Counted from the first letter of the stretch, positions 27,036 through 35,818 are shown. The stretch: 64,000 bases of DNA from Streptomyces sp. D2-8 (GCF_023184515.1 NZ_JAAHBP010000001.1:930001-994000); one strand, 5' to 3'. A program made the numbers and translations. Notes: a model not told the origin generated them from the sequence alone.

Positions 27036-28654
27036 GTAACAAGGACGACCGCCGCAAGGCGCCCGCCGGAGAGCGGGTCGCCGACTGGGCCGACGGCCGC
27101 CTGGGGATCTACTCCCTGGCCAAGGCCAACATGCGCAAGATCTTCCCGGACCACTGGTCCTTCATGCTGGGTGAGATCTGCCTCTACAGCTTCATCATCA
27201 TCATCCTGACGGGTGTGTACCTGACGCTGTTCTTCCACCCGTCGATGAACGAGGTGGAGTACCACGGCAGTTACGTCCCGCTCCAGGGGCAGCTGATGTC
27301 GGAGGCGTTCGCCTCCACGCTGGACATCAGCTTCGACGTCCGCGGCGGTCTGCTCATCCGGCAGATCCACCACTGGGCGGCGATCATCTTCCTCGCCGGC
27401 ATGTTCGTGCACATGATGCGCGTCTTCTTCACCGGCGCGTTCCGCAAGCCGCGTGAGATCAACTGGATGTTCGGCTTCCTGCTGTTCGTCCTGGGCATGT
27501 TCACCGGCTTCACCGGCTACTCGCTCCCGGACGACCTGCTCTCCGGCACCGGTGTCCGCTTCACGCAGGGCGCGATCCTGTCCGTGCCGATCGTGGGCAC
27601 GTACATCTCGATGTTCCTGTTCGGCGGGGAGTTCCCGGGGACCGACTTCGTCGCCCGGTTCTACTCGATCCACATCCTGCTGCTGCCGGGCATCATGCTC
27701 GGGCTCGTGGTCGGCCACCTGATCCTGGTCTTCTACCACAAGCACACCCAGTTCGCGGGTCCCGGCCGGACCAACAAGAACGTCGTCGGCATGCCGCTGC
27801 TGCCGGTCTACATGGCCAAGGCCGGAGGCTTCTTCTTCCTGGTCTTCGGTTTCACCGCGGCCCTCGCCGGGATCGCGACGATCAACCCGATCTGGAACCT
27901 GGGCCCCTACCGTCCCGATATGGTGTCGACCGGTGCCCAGCCCGACTGGTACATGGGCTTCGCCGAGGGTCTGATCCGGGCGATGCCCGGCTGGGAGATC
28001 AACCTCTGGGGCCACACCCTCGTCCTGGGTGTGTTCATCCCACTGGTGCTCTTCGGTGTCTTCCTCGGGATCATCGCCCTCTACCCGTTCATCGAGTCGT
28101 GGGTCACCGGGGACAAGCGCGAGCACCACATCCTGGACCGGCCGCGCAACGCCCCGACCCGCACCGGTGTCGGTGTCGCGTGGATCACCGGCTACATCAT
28201 CATGCTGATCGGCGGTGGCAACGACATCGTCGCCACGCACTTCCATCTGTCGATCAACTCGGTCACCTGGTTCGTCCGGATCGGGTTCTTCCTCGGACCG
28301 GTCCTCGCCTTCATCGTCACCAAGCGCATCTGCCTCGGCCTGCAGCGCCGGGACAAGGAGAAGGTGCTGCACGGCCGCGAGTCGGGCATCATCAAGCGCC
28401 TGCCGCACGGTGAGTTCATCGAGGTGCACGAGCCGCTCAGCCAGGAGCAGATGTACACGCTCACGGCGCACGAGCAGTACAAGCCGGCCGAGATCGGCCC
28501 GACGGTCGACGAGAACGGTGTCGAGCGCAAGGTGAAGGGCTCCGAGAAGCTGCGCGCCAAGCTCAGCGACGCCTACTACGGCGAGGGTGCCCAGATTCCG
28601 AAGCCCACCGCCGAGGAGTACCGGGAGATCACGAGCGGCCACGGCCACCACTGA
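27032..28654 (+). CDS. qcrB: cytochrome b subunit of the bcc complex
   Basis: The 540-aa protein has eight or more membrane helices and the paired haem-b histidines in RQIHHWAAIIF...FVHMMRVFF and FYSIHILLLPG...VGHLILVFYH. The Qo-site PEWY is changed to the QPDWYMGF form found in actinobacteria. A ~120-residue charged C-terminal tail (RRDKEKVLHGRES onward) ending TSGHGHH is normal for this phylum. Last gene of the operon. Confidence 0.97.
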   Translation: MSNKDDRRKAPAGERVADWADGRLGIYSLAKANMRKIFPDHWSFMLGEICLYSFIIIILTGVYLTLFFHPSMNEVEYHGSYVPLQGQLMSEAFASTLDISFDVRGGLLIRQIHHWAAIIFLAGMFVHMMRVFFTGAFRKPREINWMFGFLLFVLGMFTGFTGYSLPDDLLSGTGVRFTQGAILSVPIVGTYISMFLFGGEFPGTDFVARFYSIHILLLPGIMLGLVVGHLILVFYHKHTQFAGPGRTNKNVVGMPLLPVYMAKAGGFFFLVFGFTAALAGIATINPIWNLGPYRPDMVSTGAQPDWYMGFAEGLIRAMPGWEINLWGHTLVLGVFIPLVLFGVFLGIIALYPFIESWVTGDKREHHILDRPRNAPTRTGVGVAWITGYIIMLIGGGNDIVATHFHLSINSVTWFVRIGFFLGPVLAFIVTKRICLGLQRRDKEKVLHGRESGIIKRLPHGEFIEVHEPLSQEQMYTLTAHEQYKPAEIGPTVDENGVERKVKGSEKLRAKLSDAYYGEGAQIPKPTAEEYREITSGHGHH

Positions 28655-28676
28655 TCACTGCTTCGCCACGCCACAG

Positions 28677-28740
28677 AAGGGCCCCGTCCGTCCCCCAAGC
28701 TCAAAAGAGCAGGGGGTACCCCCATCCGGACGGGGCCCTT
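28677..28740 (+). terminator. terminator of the qcr operon with a repeat in its loop
   Basis: Perfect 14-base arms at 28677-28690 and 28727-28740 (AAGGGCCCCGTCCG and its complement) enclose 36 bases, most of which are themselves a palindromic streptomycete repeat. The outer arms alone would make a usual terminator. Confidence 0.85.
28691..28724. repeat. short palindromic repeat (CCCCCAAGCTC/GAGC-AGGGGG type) within a terminator
   Basis: CCCCCAAGCTC, AAAA and GAGCAGGGGG form a hairpin followed by TACCCCCA. From memory, this CCCCC-AAGCTC-GAGC-AGGGGG pattern is a very common dispersed palindrome in Streptomyces genomes. Here it replaces the usual small loop of the qcr terminator. Confidence 0.7.
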
Positions 28741-28759
28741 CGCGCTGCCCCGGGCTGGA

Positions 28760-28765
28760 TAGGGT
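28760..28765 (+). promoter_or_regulatory. candidate -10 hexamer TAGGGT upstream of trpD
   Basis: TAGGGT lies 58 bases before the trpD start. The predicted leader contains the hairpin GTCCCG-TAGTG-CGGGAC (28785-28801), which could be regulatory but has no Trp codons. Confidence 0.4.
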
Positions 28766-28822
28766 GGACCTCGTTGAGACTCTCGTCCCGTAGTGCGGGA
28801 CGCCTGACCCCTGGAGCGGCTT

Positions 28823-29887
28823 ATGAGCGCTGTGACCCCCGCTGGAGGCGACACCGCGGCGGGCCGCTCCTGGCCCCTGCTGTTGAACGGCCTGCTGGAC
28901 GGCAGGCACCTGGGCGCGGACGACACCGCCTGGGCGATGGACCGGATCATGCGCGGCGAGGCGACCGAGGCGCAGATCGCCGGGTTCGTCGTGGCCCTGC
29001 GCGCCAAGGGCGAGACCGTCGAGGAGATCAACGGTCTCGTCCGCACGATGTACGAGCACGCCAACGTGATCGAGGTGCCCGGGGCGACGGTCGACATCGT
29101 CGGCACGGGCGGCGACGGCGCCAAGACGGTCAACATCTCCACGATGTCCTCGATCGTCGTCGCCGGTACCGGCGCGAAGGTCGTCAAGCACGGCAACCGG
29201 GCCGCGTCCTCGGCGTCCGGGGCCTCCGACGTGCTGGAGAAGCTCGGCGTCAACCTGGAGCTGCCGCTGCACCGTGTCGCCGAGGTCGCCGAGGAAGCCG
29301 GGATCACCTTCTGCTTCGCGGTGAAGTTCCACCCGGCGCTCCGGCACGCGGGCGCGGCTCGCGGCCAGTTGGGCATCCGCACGGTGTTCAACGCCCTCGG
29401 TCCGCTCACCAACCCGGCCCGGGTCCGCGCCCAGGCCGTCGGTGTGGCGGATCCGCGCATGGCGCCCATCGTCGCGGGCGTCTTCGCCGAGCGCGGCAAC
29501 TCGTCCCTGGTCTTCCGGGGCGACGACGGCCTCGACGAGCTGACCACGACGGCCACGTCCCGGGTGTGGATCGTCCGGGGCGGCGGGGTCACCGAGGAGA
29601 CCTTCGACCCGCGTGACGTGGGCCTCGAGCTGGTCCCCGTGGAGGCGCTGCGCGGCGCGGACGCCTCCTACAACGCCGAGGTCGCCCGCCGTCTGCTGGA
29701 GGGCGAGACCGGCCCGGTCCGGGACGCGGTCCTGCTGAACTCGGCGGCGGCACTGGTGGCCCTGGAGCCCACCACCGCGCCGCTGGCCGAGCAGATCCGC
29801 GCCGGGATGGTGAAGGCGGCCGAGTCGATCGACTCCGGGGCGGCGAAGCGGACGCTGGAGCGCTGGGTGGCCGCGAGCAACGCGTAG
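28823..29887 (+). CDS. trpD: anthranilate phosphoribosyltransferase
   Basis: TrpD joins anthranilate to PRPP in tryptophan synthesis. The 354-aa protein has the PRPP site [38 protein letters not shown], the [13 protein letters not shown] block and the metal site in [11 protein letters not shown]. All are intact. It is monocistronic, between the qcr terminator and the SAM riboswitch, and not linked to other trp genes except the TrpE fusion 27 kb away. Its position after qcrB matches what I recall of mycobacteria. Confidence 0.96.
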   Translation: MSAVTPAGGDTAAGRSWPLLLNGLLDGRHLGADDTAWAMDRIMRGEATEAQIAGFVVALRAKGETVEEINGLVRTMYEHANVIEVPGATVDIVGTGGDGAKTVNISTMSSIVVAGTGAKVVKHGNRAASSASGASDVLEKLGVNLELPLHRVAEVAEEAGITFCFAVKFHPALRHAGAARGQLGIRTVFNALGPLTNPARVRAQAVGVADPRMAPIVAGVFAERGNSSLVFRGDDGLDELTTTATSRVWIVRGGGVTEETFDPRDVGLELVPVEALRGADASYNAEVARRLLEGETGPVRDAVLLNSAAALVALEPTTAPLAEQIRAGMVKAAESIDSGAAKRTLERWVAASNA

Positions 29888-29899
29888 CGGAGCCCGTAC

Positions 29900-29935
29900 G
29901 GCGTCCCGTGATCCGGACTCGGGTTGCGGGACGCC
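29900..29935 (+). terminator. hairpin after trpD
   Basis: Nine-base arms GGCGTCCCG (29900-29908) and CGGGACGCC (29927-29935) with an 18-base loop, directly before the riboswitch transcript. Confidence 0.55.
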
Positions 29936-29959
29936 GATCTCTTCGCGTACTTTCCTGAT

Positions 29960-30081
29960 CAGGTCATGAGTGACAGTCATGAGGCCCCGGCCGACTGTCC
30001 GGCAACCCTCCGTCCGTGGCGGGGTGCCCCGGGTGAAGACCAGGCCGTAGGCAGCGAGGTCTACGGCAAGCGCGGACCCCT
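29960..30081 (+). ncRNA. SAM-IV-type S-adenosylmethionine riboswitch
   Basis: The leader shows the conserved blocks of SAM-IV/SAM-I-like aptamers: GGTCATGAGTGACAG opening, P2 GACAGTC (29972-29978) pairing with GACTGTC (29993-29999), CCGGCAACCCTCCG, GGCGGGGTGCCCCGGGTGAA, and GACC closing with GGTC at 29962-29965. After the core comes a hairpin CCGTAG/CTACGG (30045-30050 and 30061-30066) and GGCAAGCGCGGACCCC, the downstream pseudoknot segment that distinguishes SAM-IV. It lies 126 bases before a class V aminotransferase gene. An internal open frame here codes for nothing recognisable. Confidence 0.85.
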
Positions 30082-30206
30082 CGCGATACCAGGGGTCCTG
30101 GTCGTCGAGGAGTTCTTCCGTGAGCAAGCGAATGCGATAGGGCCGCAGAGCCCCGCCTCCGCACACCCCTCTTCTCTCACCCCCTGTCTCTCACGGGAGT
30201 TCCGCC

Positions 30207-31574
30207 ATGTCTGTCTCCACCGCTGCCGTCACCCCGTCCGTTTGTGCCCCGCTGCCCGTTCTGGGCCGGGATGTCACCGTGCCGCTCGTGACCGGCGGCG
30301 AGGTCACCTACGCCGCGCTCGACTACGCCGCCAGCGCCCCGGCACTCCAGCGGGTCTGGGACGACGTCGCCGCCTACGCGCCGTACTACGGCAGCGTGCA
30401 CCGCGGTGCCGGGTACCTCTCCCAGCTGTCCACCGACCTGTTCGAGAACGCCCGCCGGACCGTCGCCGAGTTCCTCGACTGCCGCGAAGGCGACCAGGTC
30501 GTGTTCACCCGGTCGACCACCGACTCCCTCAACCTCCTCGCCGCCGCGCTCCCCGCCGACTGCCAGGTCTTCGTCTTCGAGACCGAGCACCACGCCTCCC
30601 TGCTGCCCTGGCGCAGCGCCCGCGTCACCTGCCTCGACGCCCCGCGCAGCCCCCGTGAGGCCGTCGAGACCCTGGAGCGCGCCCTCGCCGCCCGGGACCC
30701 CTACGGGCCGGCCCTGGTCTGCGTCACCGGCGCCTCGAACGTCACCGGCGAGCTGTGGCCCGTACGGGAGCTCGCGGCCGCCGCGCACGCCCACGGTGCG
30801 CGGATCGTGCTGGACGCCGCCCAACTGGCCCCGCACCACCCGGTGTCCGTCGCGGACCTCGACGTCGACTGGGTCGCCTTCTCCGGCCACAAGCTGTACG
30901 CCCCCTTCGGCTCGGGCGTCCTGGCCGGGCGGGCCGACTGGCTGCGCGCGGCCGAGCCGTACCTCGCGGGCGGCGGCGCCAGCCGCAAGGTCAGCCGGCG
31001 TGAGGACGGGGGAGTGGACGTGGAGTGGCACGACAGCGCCGCCCGCCACGAGGCCGGGTCGCCCAACGTCATCGGCGCCTACGCCGTCGCCTCCGCCTGC
31101 AAGGCGCTGGCCGAGGCCGGCTTCGACACCGTCGTCGCCCGCGAACAGCACCTGGTCCGCGTGGTGCGGGAGGGGCTCGCCGATGTCCCCCAGGTGCGGT
31201 TCCTGTCCCTCTTCGGGGACGACGCGCCGCGGGTCGGCGTGCTCTCCTTCGTCGTCGAGGGCTGGAACAGCTCCCACTTCGCCGCCGCCCTGTCCGCGGA
31301 GTACGGCATCGGCGTACGGGACGGGCTGTTCTGCGCCCACCCGCTGCTGCGCACGCTGCTCGGCAGCGACCCGCAGGCACAGGGGGAGTGCGGGTCACCG
31401 GAGGCCGCGCCCGGGGAGAAGTCGCTCAACGCCATCCGCGTCAGCTTCGGCGCGGGCACCCCGGACGAGCACGTGGAGCGGTTCGTGCGGGCGGTGAAGG
31501 AACTCGTGACGGACGGCGCCCAGTGGAACTACCGCACGGAGGACGGGCGCTGCGTGCCGGACACCTCCGCCTGA
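30207..31574 (+). CDS. class V aminotransferase (SufS/Csd-like), SAM-riboswitch controlled
   Basis: A 455-aa PLP enzyme of fold type I. Motifs are LDYAASAPAL at the start, HRGAGYLSQLST, the His in FETEHHASLLPW, VTGASNVTGE, DAAQLAPHHPV and the PLP lysine in AFSGHKLYAPFGSGV. In place of the SufS active cysteine region it has VRDGLFCAHPLLRTLL, so a Cys is present at a comparable position. The riboswitch implies a role in sulfur amino-acid metabolism, for instance cysteine desulfuration or lyase activity; the exact substrate is open. AGGAG-like CGGGAG precedes the ATG. Single-gene transcript. Confidence 0.9.
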   Translation: MSVSTAAVTPSVCAPLPVLGRDVTVPLVTGGEVTYAALDYAASAPALQRVWDDVAAYAPYYGSVHRGAGYLSQLSTDLFENARRTVAEFLDCREGDQVVFTRSTTDSLNLLAAALPADCQVFVFETEHHASLLPWRSARVTCLDAPRSPREAVETLERALAARDPYGPALVCVTGASNVTGELWPVRELAAAAHAHGARIVLDAAQLAPHHPVSVADLDVDWVAFSGHKLYAPFGSGVLAGRADWLRAAEPYLAGGGASRKVSRREDGGVDVEWHDSAARHEAGSPNVIGAYAVASACKALAEAGFDTVVAREQHLVRVVREGLADVPQVRFLSLFGDDAPRVGVLSFVVEGWNSSHFAAALSAEYGIGVRDGLFCAHPLLRTLLGSDPQAQGECGSPEAAPGEKSLNAIRVSFGAGTPDEHVERFVRAVKELVTDGAQWNYRTEDGRCVPDTSA

Positions 31575-31616
31575 GCCGGCGGCCGGGAGGCCGGTGTACT
31601 CAGGCCGGGGTGGTCC

Positions 31617-31898
31617 TCAGTTGTCCAGCCCGATCGAGAACGCCGCCTCCAGGTCGTGCTGCGAGTACGTACGGAACGCCACGTGCGTGTCCGTCCCCTC
31701 CACCCCGGGGATCTTGCTGATCCGGCCCGGGATGACCTCCGCCAGGTCCTCGTGCTCCTTCACCCGGACCATCGCGATCAGGTCGTAGGTGCCGGTGACG
31801 GAGAAGACCTCGCTGACGCTGTCCAGCGCCGCGATCGACTCGGCGATCTCGGGGATCCGGTCCACGCTGGTCTTGATGAGGACGATCGCGGTGATCAC
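31617..31898 (-). CDS. stand-alone RAM/AsnC ligand-binding domain protein
   Basis: A 93-aa protein consisting only of the effector-binding domain of Lrp/AsnC regulators: ITAIVLIKTSVDRIPEIAES, VFSVTGTYDLIAMVRV and GVEGTDTHVAFRTYSQHDLE. There is no DNA-binding helix-turn-helix. Such domains form ring oligomers that bind amino acids and may modulate full-length Lrp proteins. The GTG start overlaps the rhomboid stop as GTGA, so it is translated with the rhomboid. Confidence 0.92.
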   Translation of the reverse strand: MITAIVLIKTSVDRIPEIAESIAALDSVSEVFSVTGTYDLIAMVRVKEHEDLAEVIPGRISKIPGVEGTDTHVAFRTYSQHDLEAAFSIGLDN

Positions 31899-32647
31899 GG
31901 CTGGTTCTCTCCCTCGGGGGCCGGAGCAGGGGCGGCCTTCACTCTAGTAGGGCTGGTGGGGCGGCCGTAGCGGACCGACGCATAGCCGAAGCCCAGACCG
32001 AATCCGACCAGGTGGGCGAGGTAGGCCACCCCCGGCCCGTCCGAGGCCCGCCCCGCCGCCAGCCACTGCAGCGCCGCCCAGAACGGCAGCACGACCCAGG
32101 CCGGGAAGCGCACCGGCAGGAAGAACAGGAACGGCAGGAGACTGGTCACCCGGGCCCGGGGGAACAGGTACAGGAACGCACCGAGGACCGCCGAGATCGC
32201 TCCCGAGGCGCCGACCAGGGACTGCTCGGAGTCCGCGTTGGCGACGGCGTAGCCCAGCAGGGCCAGGTAGCCGCAGCCGACGTAGAACAGGGTGAACTGC
32301 ACCCGGCCCATCCGTTCCTCGGTCATCGCTCCGAAGACGTAGAGGAAGAGCATGTTGCCCAGCAGGTGCACCCAGCTGCCGTGGACGAAGAGCGCGGTCG
32401 CGGGGGTGAGGGCCGACCCTCCGGACCCTTCGAACAGTTCTGCGGGGATCACGCCCCAGCGGCGGAAGTAGGCCCGCTGCACGGCGAGCAGCTCGTCGCC
32501 CGTGCCGTACGCCGGATTCAGGCCCGAGGCGGGTCCGGCCAGGAAGGCCAGGCAGCACAGGACGATCAGTGCGTACGTCACCGGTGCCGACGACCCCCTG
32601 ACCGATCTGCCGGCCCGGACGATCGACGCACTCCACTTGCGGATCAT
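31895..32647 (-). CDS. rhomboid-family intramembrane serine protease
   Basis: A 250-aa membrane protein with six or more helices. Rhomboid signatures are HGSWVHLLGNMLFLYVFG, the catalytic Ser in VGASGAISAVLGAFLYLFP and the catalytic His in LAHLVGFGLGFGYA. Both catalytic residues are intact. Rhomboids cut single-pass proteins within the membrane; substrates here are unknown. I chose ATG 32647 (MIRKWSASIVRAG) since the first helix follows at once; the frame upstream reads unlike protein. Confidence 0.92.
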   Translation of the reverse strand: MIRKWSASIVRAGRSVRGSSAPVTYALIVLCCLAFLAGPASGLNPAYGTGDELLAVQRAYFRRWGVIPAELFEGSGGSALTPATALFVHGSWVHLLGNMLFLYVFGAMTEERMGRVQFTLFYVGCGYLALLGYAVANADSEQSLVGASGAISAVLGAFLYLFPRARVTSLLPFLFFLPVRFPAWVVLPFWAALQWLAAGRASDGPGVAYLAHLVGFGLGFGYASVRYGRPTSPTRVKAAPAPAPEGENQP

Positions 32648-32806
32648 GAACACAGAGCATGACGTAACCGGACGCAACCGCCCAGACCGCCTCGCCGCCA
32701 TGGACACGCAGGCGGCGAGGACCCGCCAGGCCGTAGGGTTACGAGCCATACGCACCGGGGATGCCGGTCGCGTCACGGACACTAGAAGGAAAGAGAACAG
32801 GTCACG

Positions 32807-33046
32807 ATGACGGTTCCCCTGCCGACCGCCGAGACGCGGTGGCGCTGCACCCTCTGCGGCAACCTCACGAGGTTCGACGTGACCCGCTCGTCGAAGGTCG
32901 TCGAGTACGTCCACCTCGACCTGGCCGGAGAGCCGAAGGTCGAGGAGCGCGAGGTGCTCAGTGAGACCATCGAGTCGGTGCGCTGCCGCTGGTGTAACGC
33001 GGCGGACCAGGTGGAACTCGTGGACAGGCCGGGCGCCGGCTCCTGA
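32807..33046 (+). CDS. small zinc-ribbon protein, 79 aa
   Basis: Two Cys pairs, CTLCG near residue 14 and CRWCN near residue 60, suit one zinc-ribbon site. The rest is acidic/basic with EYVHLDLAGEPKVEEREV between the pairs. Conserved small proteins of this kind in actinobacteria have no assigned function. It precedes the NYN-domain gene by 36 bases in the same direction, suggesting an operon and perhaps a shared RNA-related role. A TAGGGT hexamer at 32734-32739 could be its -10. The ATG has an AGGTCACG-like upstream site only. Confidence 0.85.
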   Translation: MTVPLPTAETRWRCTLCGNLTRFDVTRSSKVVEYVHLDLAGEPKVEEREVLSETIESVRCRWCNAADQVELVDRPGAGS

Positions 33047-33082
33047 GGGGAGCAGGCCCGCACAGGCATTGGGGTGTGACGG

Positions 33083-34432
33083 ATGGTGGAGACCACAGGC
33101 GGGGGGCCGGGCGACGGCGCCGCCGAGGTGCTCGACCGTCCGCTGCCCGACGGCGTGCGCCGCAGGGTCGTGCAGATCGTCTCCGACGGCTTCGGCTCAC
33201 TGACGGTCGGCGAGCTGCCCGCGCAGCTCAGGCAGTACGCCCGGTTCGCACCGAACCGCCGGGCGAAGTTCGCCGGCAACGCGATGGCGGCCGCGCTGGA
33301 GACCGACCCGCTGTTCCGGCAGCGCGTCGGGGAGAAGCTCAGAGAGGCCCAGCCGGACCTGACCGGCGCCCTCGACTCAGGCTCCCCGCCCCCGGCCGCG
33401 GACCCGCTCGACGTGGCGGCCGCGGCCTACGTACTGCGACCCCCCGGCTGGGTGAAGCTGGTGACCGCCGCCGGCGAGGAGGCCCAGCGGGCCGACGCCG
33501 AGCGCGCCGACGAGGAGAGCCGGGCCGAACTGGAGCGGCTGCGCGCCGAACTCGACCGGGCCCGTGACCACACCCGGGCCGAGACCGAGCGACTGCGCAC
33601 GGAGCTGGAATCGGCCAAGAAGGAAACCGAGTCACTGCACCGCAAGCTGCGCGCCGCCCTCAGCGACGTCAAGCGCGGCGAGGCCGCCCTGCGCAAGGCG
33701 CACGGCGAGATCGAGGCCATCCGCGCCGAGGGGCAGGCTCAGGTGTCCGCCGCCGAGAGCGAGACCCGGCGGGTCAAGGCCCGGCTGGGCGAGACCGAGG
33801 CCGCCCTGGAGGCCGCGCGCCGGGCCGCACGCGAGGGCCGCAGCGTCGAGGACATGCGGGTACGGCTGCTGCTGGACACTCTGCTGGACGCGACCCAGGG
33901 GCTCCGCCGCGAACTGGCCCTGCCGCCGGTCTCGGTGCGGCCCGCCGAGACCGTGGACGCCGTCGAGCCGGGCCGGATGAGCCCCAAGGACATCGCCGCC
34001 CGCGCCCTGTCCGAGCACGACCCGCAGGTCCTCGACCAGCTGCTGGCGCTGCCGCAGGCCCATCTGGTCGTCGACGGCTACAACGTCACCAAGACCGGCT
34101 ATCCGCAGATGCCGCTGGAGAAGCAGCGCCTGCGGCTGCTCGGGCAGCTCTCCCAACTGGCCGCGCAGAGCGGCGCCGAGGTGACCTGCGTCTTCGACGG
34201 CGCCGAGCTCGCCGCGCCGGTGCTGCTGGCCCCGCCGCGCGGCGTGCGCGTGCTGTTCTCGAAGCCGGGCGTCACCGCTGACGAACTCATCCGCCAGCTG
34301 GTGCGCGCCGAACCGCCGGGCCGCCCGGTCATCGTGGCGTCCACCGACCGCGAGGTCGCCGACGGCGTGGCCCGGGCCGGTGCCCGCCCCGTCGCCTCGG
34401 CCATGCTCCTCAAGCGGCTTTCACGGGCCTAG
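33083..34432 (+). CDS. NYN-domain (PIN-like) ribonuclease with coiled coil
   Basis: The 449-aa protein has an N-terminal helical region (VRRRVVQIVSDGFG to about 140), a long coiled coil (about 140-255, EAQRADAERADEES onward) and a C-terminal NYN nuclease domain with Asp in HLVVDGYNVTKTGYP, CVFDGAEL and VASTDREVADGVARAGA. The acidic residues of the PIN/NYN metal site are present. YacP/Rae1-type NYN proteins cut mRNA on the ribosome. A similar architecture is common in streptomycetes without assigned role. It is probably co-transcribed with the zinc ribbon. Confidence 0.9.
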   Translation: MVETTGGGPGDGAAEVLDRPLPDGVRRRVVQIVSDGFGSLTVGELPAQLRQYARFAPNRRAKFAGNAMAAALETDPLFRQRVGEKLREAQPDLTGALDSGSPPPAADPLDVAAAAYVLRPPGWVKLVTAAGEEAQRADAERADEESRAELERLRAELDRARDHTRAETERLRTELESAKKETESLHRKLRAALSDVKRGEAALRKAHGEIEAIRAEGQAQVSAAESETRRVKARLGETEAALEAARRAAREGRSVEDMRVRLLLDTLLDATQGLRRELALPPVSVRPAETVDAVEPGRMSPKDIAARALSEHDPQVLDQLLALPQAHLVVDGYNVTKTGYPQMPLEKQRLRLLGQLSQLAAQSGAEVTCVFDGAELAAPVLLAPPRGVRVLFSKPGVTADELIRQLVRAEPPGRPVIVASTDREVADGVARAGARPVASAMLLKRLSRA

Positions 34433-34456
34433 GAGACGTACGCCCCATGCGTAACG

Positions 34457-34475
34457 TCCGGGCGTGATGCCCGGA
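34457..34475 (+). terminator. hairpin after the NYN gene
   Basis: TCCGGGC (34457-34463) pairs with GCCCGGA (34469-34475) over a 5-base loop, 25 bases after the stop, followed by TTGGT. Confidence 0.5.
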
Positions 34476-34575
34476 TTGGTGGGACCTGTGAGCCACGTTG
34501 CGTCAAGTGGGTCTCACCGCCCGTGAGTCCTGAGAAAAAGTTGGCCTACCGTGACGCGATTTTTCATCTGAGGAT

Positions 34576-34605
34576 TTGAACTGATCACAGGAAGGTCACT
34601 AGGGT
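34576..34605 (+). promoter_or_regulatory. promoter TTGAAC-N18-TAGGGT for the first NlpC/P60 gene
   Basis: TTGAAC (34576-34581) and TAGGGT (34600-34605) are 18 bases apart in an AT-rich stretch. The ~65-base leader that would follow holds a hairpin CCTCCGC/GCGGAGG (34615-34621 and 34649-34655) just before the AAGGAGC ribosome site. Confidence 0.55.
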
Positions 34606-34677
34606 CGGGCCGAACCTCCGCTCGGGTGATCACTCATCGGGAGAGACGGCGGAGGGGCCAGAAGGAGCTTTTCACCC

Positions 34678-35718
34678 GTGGCGTCCCACCGTCGTCCGAA
34701 GCAGCCCAGCCGCGCACGTGTGACCGTGCTGACCACCGCCGCCGCCGCTGCCGTCGCCTTCAGCTCGCAGGCCGCCAACGCGGCCCCCAGTGAGAAGCCG
34801 AGCAAGGACGAGGTCAAGGCCAAGGTCGACAAGCTCTACGAAGAGGCCGAGCACGCCACCGAGAAGTACAACGGGGCCAAGGAGAAGCAGGAGAAGCTCC
34901 AGAAGGAGATCTCCACCATCCAGGACAACGTCGCCCGCGGCCAGGAGGAGCTCAACGAGCTGCGCGACAGCCTGGGCCTCGCCGCCGCGTCGCAGTACCG
35001 CACCGGCTCCATCGACCCCTCGGTCCAGCTCTTCCTCTCCGCCGACCCGGACGACTACCTCGACAAGGCCTCCACACTCGACCAGTTGAGCGGCCAGCAG
35101 GTCGAGGCGCTGAAAAAGGTCCAGGAGAAGCAGCGCGAACTCGCACAGCAGCGCGCCGAGGCCTCCGAGAAGCTCAAGGACCTCGCCTCCACCCGCACCG
35201 AACTCGGCAAGAAGAAGAAGGAAGTCCAGGGCAAGCTCGCCTCCGCGCAGAAGCTGCTCAACACCCTCACCGCTGCCCAGAAGGCACAGCTCAAGGAGGA
35301 GGAGAACCGCGCCAGCCGGGCCGCCGAGCGCGACGCCCTCACCGCCGACGCCCCGCCCGGCTCGGGCCGTGCCGCCGCCGCCTTCTCCTTCGCCCAGAGC
35401 CAGCTCGGCAAGCCCTACGTCTACGGCGCCACCGGCATGAGCTCCTACGACTGCTCCGGCCTCACCTCCCGGGCCTACGCCGCCGCCGGCGTGCAGATCC
35501 CGCGCACCTCCGAGGCGCAGACCGGAGCCGGCACCAAGATCTACTCGGTCAGCCAGCTCAAGGTCGGCGACCTGGTCTTCTTCTTCAACGACCTGCACCA
35601 CGTCGGCCTCTACGCCGGCAACGGGCAGATCATCCACGCCCCGCGCACCGGCACGGTCGTCCGCTACGAGTCGATGGACACCATCGGCGGCCCGTTCATG
35701 TTCGGCGTCCGGGTCTGA
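34678..35718 (+). CDS. secreted NlpC/P60 cell-wall endopeptidase, first paralogue
   Basis: A 346-aa protein with a Sec signal (basic start, VTVLTTAAAAAVAFSSQAANA), a long coiled-coil domain (about 40-230) as in RipC/CwlO-type hydrolases, and a C-terminal NlpC/P60 domain with Cys in SSYDCSGLTSRAY, His in DLHHVGLYAGNGQ and a third polar residue in IIHAPR. It should cut the D-gamma-Glu to diaminopimelate bond in stem peptides, and coiled-coil hydrolases of this type are often controlled by FtsEX. GTG start with AAGGAG at 34662-34667. The neighbour is a close paralogue. Confidence 0.94.
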   Translation: MASHRRPKQPSRARVTVLTTAAAAAVAFSSQAANAAPSEKPSKDEVKAKVDKLYEEAEHATEKYNGAKEKQEKLQKEISTIQDNVARGQEELNELRDSLGLAAASQYRTGSIDPSVQLFLSADPDDYLDKASTLDQLSGQQVEALKKVQEKQRELAQQRAEASEKLKDLASTRTELGKKKKEVQGKLASAQKLLNTLTAAQKAQLKEEENRASRAAERDALTADAPPGSGRAAAAFSFAQSQLGKPYVYGATGMSSYDCSGLTSRAYAAAGVQIPRTSEAQTGAGTKIYSVSQLKVGDLVFFFNDLHHVGLYAGNGQIIHAPRTGTVVRYESMDTIGGPFMFGVRV

Positions 35719-35818
35719 CCCCAGCCCCCGGCACCCCCTCGGCGCCTCCCCGGCGTCCTCAAGATCAGGACACCGTGTCCGCCGTTCGGGCGAATCCCGA
35801 CAGTCCCGAGTGAGCCCA

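Larger units (their letters stand above)
34433..34677. other. 245-bp gap before the first NlpC/P60 gene
   Basis: It holds the NYN-gene hairpin, an AT-rich segment (34530-34600) with the promoter TTGAAC-N18-TAGGGT, and a leader hairpin. It does not show the conserved core of the c-di-AMP (ydaO) riboswitch that precedes some streptomycete wall hydrolases. Confidence 0.5.

Noticed and set aside
28785..28801. trp attenuator before trpD
   Set aside because: The hairpin GTCCCG-TAGTG-CGGGAC is present, but no short frame with Trp codons precedes it.
29924..30658. Protein-coding frame through the riboswitch region
   Set aside because: The translation has no family resemblance and runs across the aptamer; the region fits an RNA structure instead.
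34433..34677. c-di-AMP (ydaO) riboswitch upstream of the first NlpC/P60 gene
   Set aside because: Some streptomycete wall-hydrolase genes have one, but the conserved GGGGGAGC-type core is not visible and the promoter at 34576-34605 leaves only ~65 bases of leader.
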